From Micrococcales bacterium (GTDB lineage: Bacteria; Actinomycetota; Actinomycetes; Actinomycetales; Cellulomonadaceae), in assembly GCA_009777345.1 (NCBI GenBank), contig WRMB01000018.1, positions 1 to 61,202 on the forward strand: DNA of 61,202 nt, written 5' to 3'. The notes beneath the pieces are model-generated. The model worked only from the letters and a program-made list of their open reading frames with translations. It was not told where the DNA came from and ran no database searches. Position numbers and translations under genes: made by a program. This document shows positions 60,447 through 61,202 of this stretch, piece by piece (the first letter of the stretch is position 1; every line of letters starts with the position of its first letter).

Positions 60447-61202
60447 GTGCCCAAGGCTCTGCTGCTCGAGAACCTCCACCCCCAGGCCCGGACCGTCCTC
60501 GAAACGGTCGGCTTCGACGTCGAGACCCGGTCCGGTGCCCTCGACGAGACCGAGCTGGTCGAGGCCCTGGCCGGTGTCACCATGCTCGGTATCCGGTCGA
60601 AGACCCAGGTCACCGAGCCGGTCCTGGCGCAGGCCCCGGACCTGCTGGTGATCGGTACGTACTCGATCGGCACCAACCAGATCGACCTGCGCGCGGCCGC
60701 GGAGCGTGGCGTCGCGGCGTTCAACGCGCCCTTCTCCAACACCCGGTCGGTGGTGGAGATCGCGCTGGCCGATATCATCGCCCTGACTCGGCGGCTGACG
60801 GTGCTGGACAAGCAGATGCACGCCGGGGTGTGGGACAAGTCCGCCGACGGCGCCCACGAGGTGCGCGGCCGCACGCTCGGGATCGTCGGGTACGGCAATA
60901 TCGGCACCCAGCTGTCGGTGCTGGCCGAGAACCTGGGCATGTCCGTGATCTTCTACGACATCGCCGAGAAGCTGGCGCTGGGCAACGCCCGGAAGATGCC
61001 GTCCATGGACGCGCTGCTGGCCGAGGCGGACATCGTCACGCTGCACGTCGACGGCCGACCCGGCAACGCCGGGCTGTTCGGCGCCGACCAGTTCGCCGCT
61101 ATGAAGCCCGGCGCGATCTTCCTCAACCTGTCCCGCGGGTTCATCGTGGACTACGCGGCGCTGCGCAGCGCGGTCGAGTCGGGCGTGGTCGCCGGGGTGG
61201 CC
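60447..61202 (+). CDS. serA: D-3-phosphoglycerate dehydrogenase SerA, 5' part (runs off the window)
   Basis: 252 codons from GTG 60447 without a stop to the window edge. It has the 2-hydroxyacid dehydrogenase pattern: RSKTQVTEPVLAQAPDLLVI, GTNQIDLRAAAERGVAAFNAP, SVVEIALADIIALTRRL, NAD loop GIVGYGNIGTQL and LNLSRGFIVD. SerA makes 3-phosphohydroxypyruvate for serine and, as a side reaction, reduces 2-oxoglutarate to D-2-hydroxyglutarate, which links it to the neighbouring oxidase. The N-terminus resembles E. coli-type SerA; the ACT domain, if present, lies outside. Confidence 0.92.
   Translation, partial: MPKALLLENLHPQARTVLETVGFDVETRSGALDETELVEALAGVTMLGIRSKTQVTEPVLAQAPDLLVIGTYSIGTNQIDLRAAAERGVAAFNAPFSNTRSVVEIALADIIALTRRLTVLDKQMHAGVWDKSADGAHEVRGRTLGIVGYGNIGTQLSVLAENLGMSVIFYDIAEKLALGNARKMPSMDALLAEADIVTLHVDGRPGNAGLFGADQFAAMKPGAIFLNLSRGFIVDYAALRSAVESGVVAGVA

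Overview
This is a high-GC chromosomal segment of an actinobacterium. The evidence is third-position GC preference throughout, an SsgA/SsgB-like protein, a MabA/InhA-type fabG-fabI pair, an actinobacterial glgA/glgC divergon, a PucR-type regulator and an LPXTG cell-wall protein. I cannot name the genus; a motile or morphologically complex lineage is possible but unproven.

Left part (1-16.5 kb): a Fic-family gene lies between two copies of a ~95-bp palindromic repeat, next to an AbiEi/DUF559-type gene. Housekeeping genes follow: glgA/glgC, a ParA-like ATPase with a Pro-rich linker, DUF1015, sixA, fabI-fabG and an ABC-F ATPase. At 12.5-15.5 kb is a decayed tandem duplication of a two-gene module, rhuM plus a DUF2809-kinase fusion. 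One rhuM copy has an internal deletion, and one kinase copy survives only as a C-terminal scrap. A degenerate EF-Tu paralogue without domain 2 comes next.

Defence and surface region (16.7-29 kb): jetA-jetB-jetC, the SMC-like part of a Wadjet plasmid-defence system, form an overlapping operon, but no jetD nuclease gene is present. Two near-identical PAS-domain proteins and a large sortase-anchored surface protein follow; one PAS gene and the surface-protein gene share a ~94-bp upstream block.

Integrated element (29366-36466): a 7.1-kb element sits in a tRNA-Val(GAC) gene between 57-bp direct repeats. It encodes a tyrosine integrase, an excisionase-like HTH protein, a replication-type ATPase, a scaffold-like protein and an HK97-type major capsid protein. 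It has no terminase, portal or tail genes, so it looks like a capsid-encoding phage satellite. Arm-type repeats (TTAGTGCACG) lie near both ends. A tRNA-Val-Cys-Gly cluster follows, and a second tRNA-Val (CAC) on the other strand carries the same 3' end and terminator.

Right part (36.8-61.2 kb): a class IV aminotransferase, an SsgA-like protein, a spermidine-synthase-like protein, HelD, a 12-bp minisatellite with a winged-helix remnant, and then a catabolic region. That region holds gdhA, gabD and gabT, plus a nine-gene minus-strand run: FAD oxidase, Fe-S protein, small protein, etfB, etfA, etfD-like, APC permease, CBS/nucleotidyltransferase and exonuclease. A divergent PucR regulator and the start of serA end the window. 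A 66-bp block with an AGGAC-N4-GTCCT palindrome and a TAGCGT -10 box is duplicated upstream of gabT and of the FAD-oxidase operon, which suggests one regulon. My inference is that the locus oxidises a 2-hydroxy acid (possibly 2-hydroxyglutarate) into the quinone pool through ETF, together with GABA/5-aminovalerate and glutamate catabolism.
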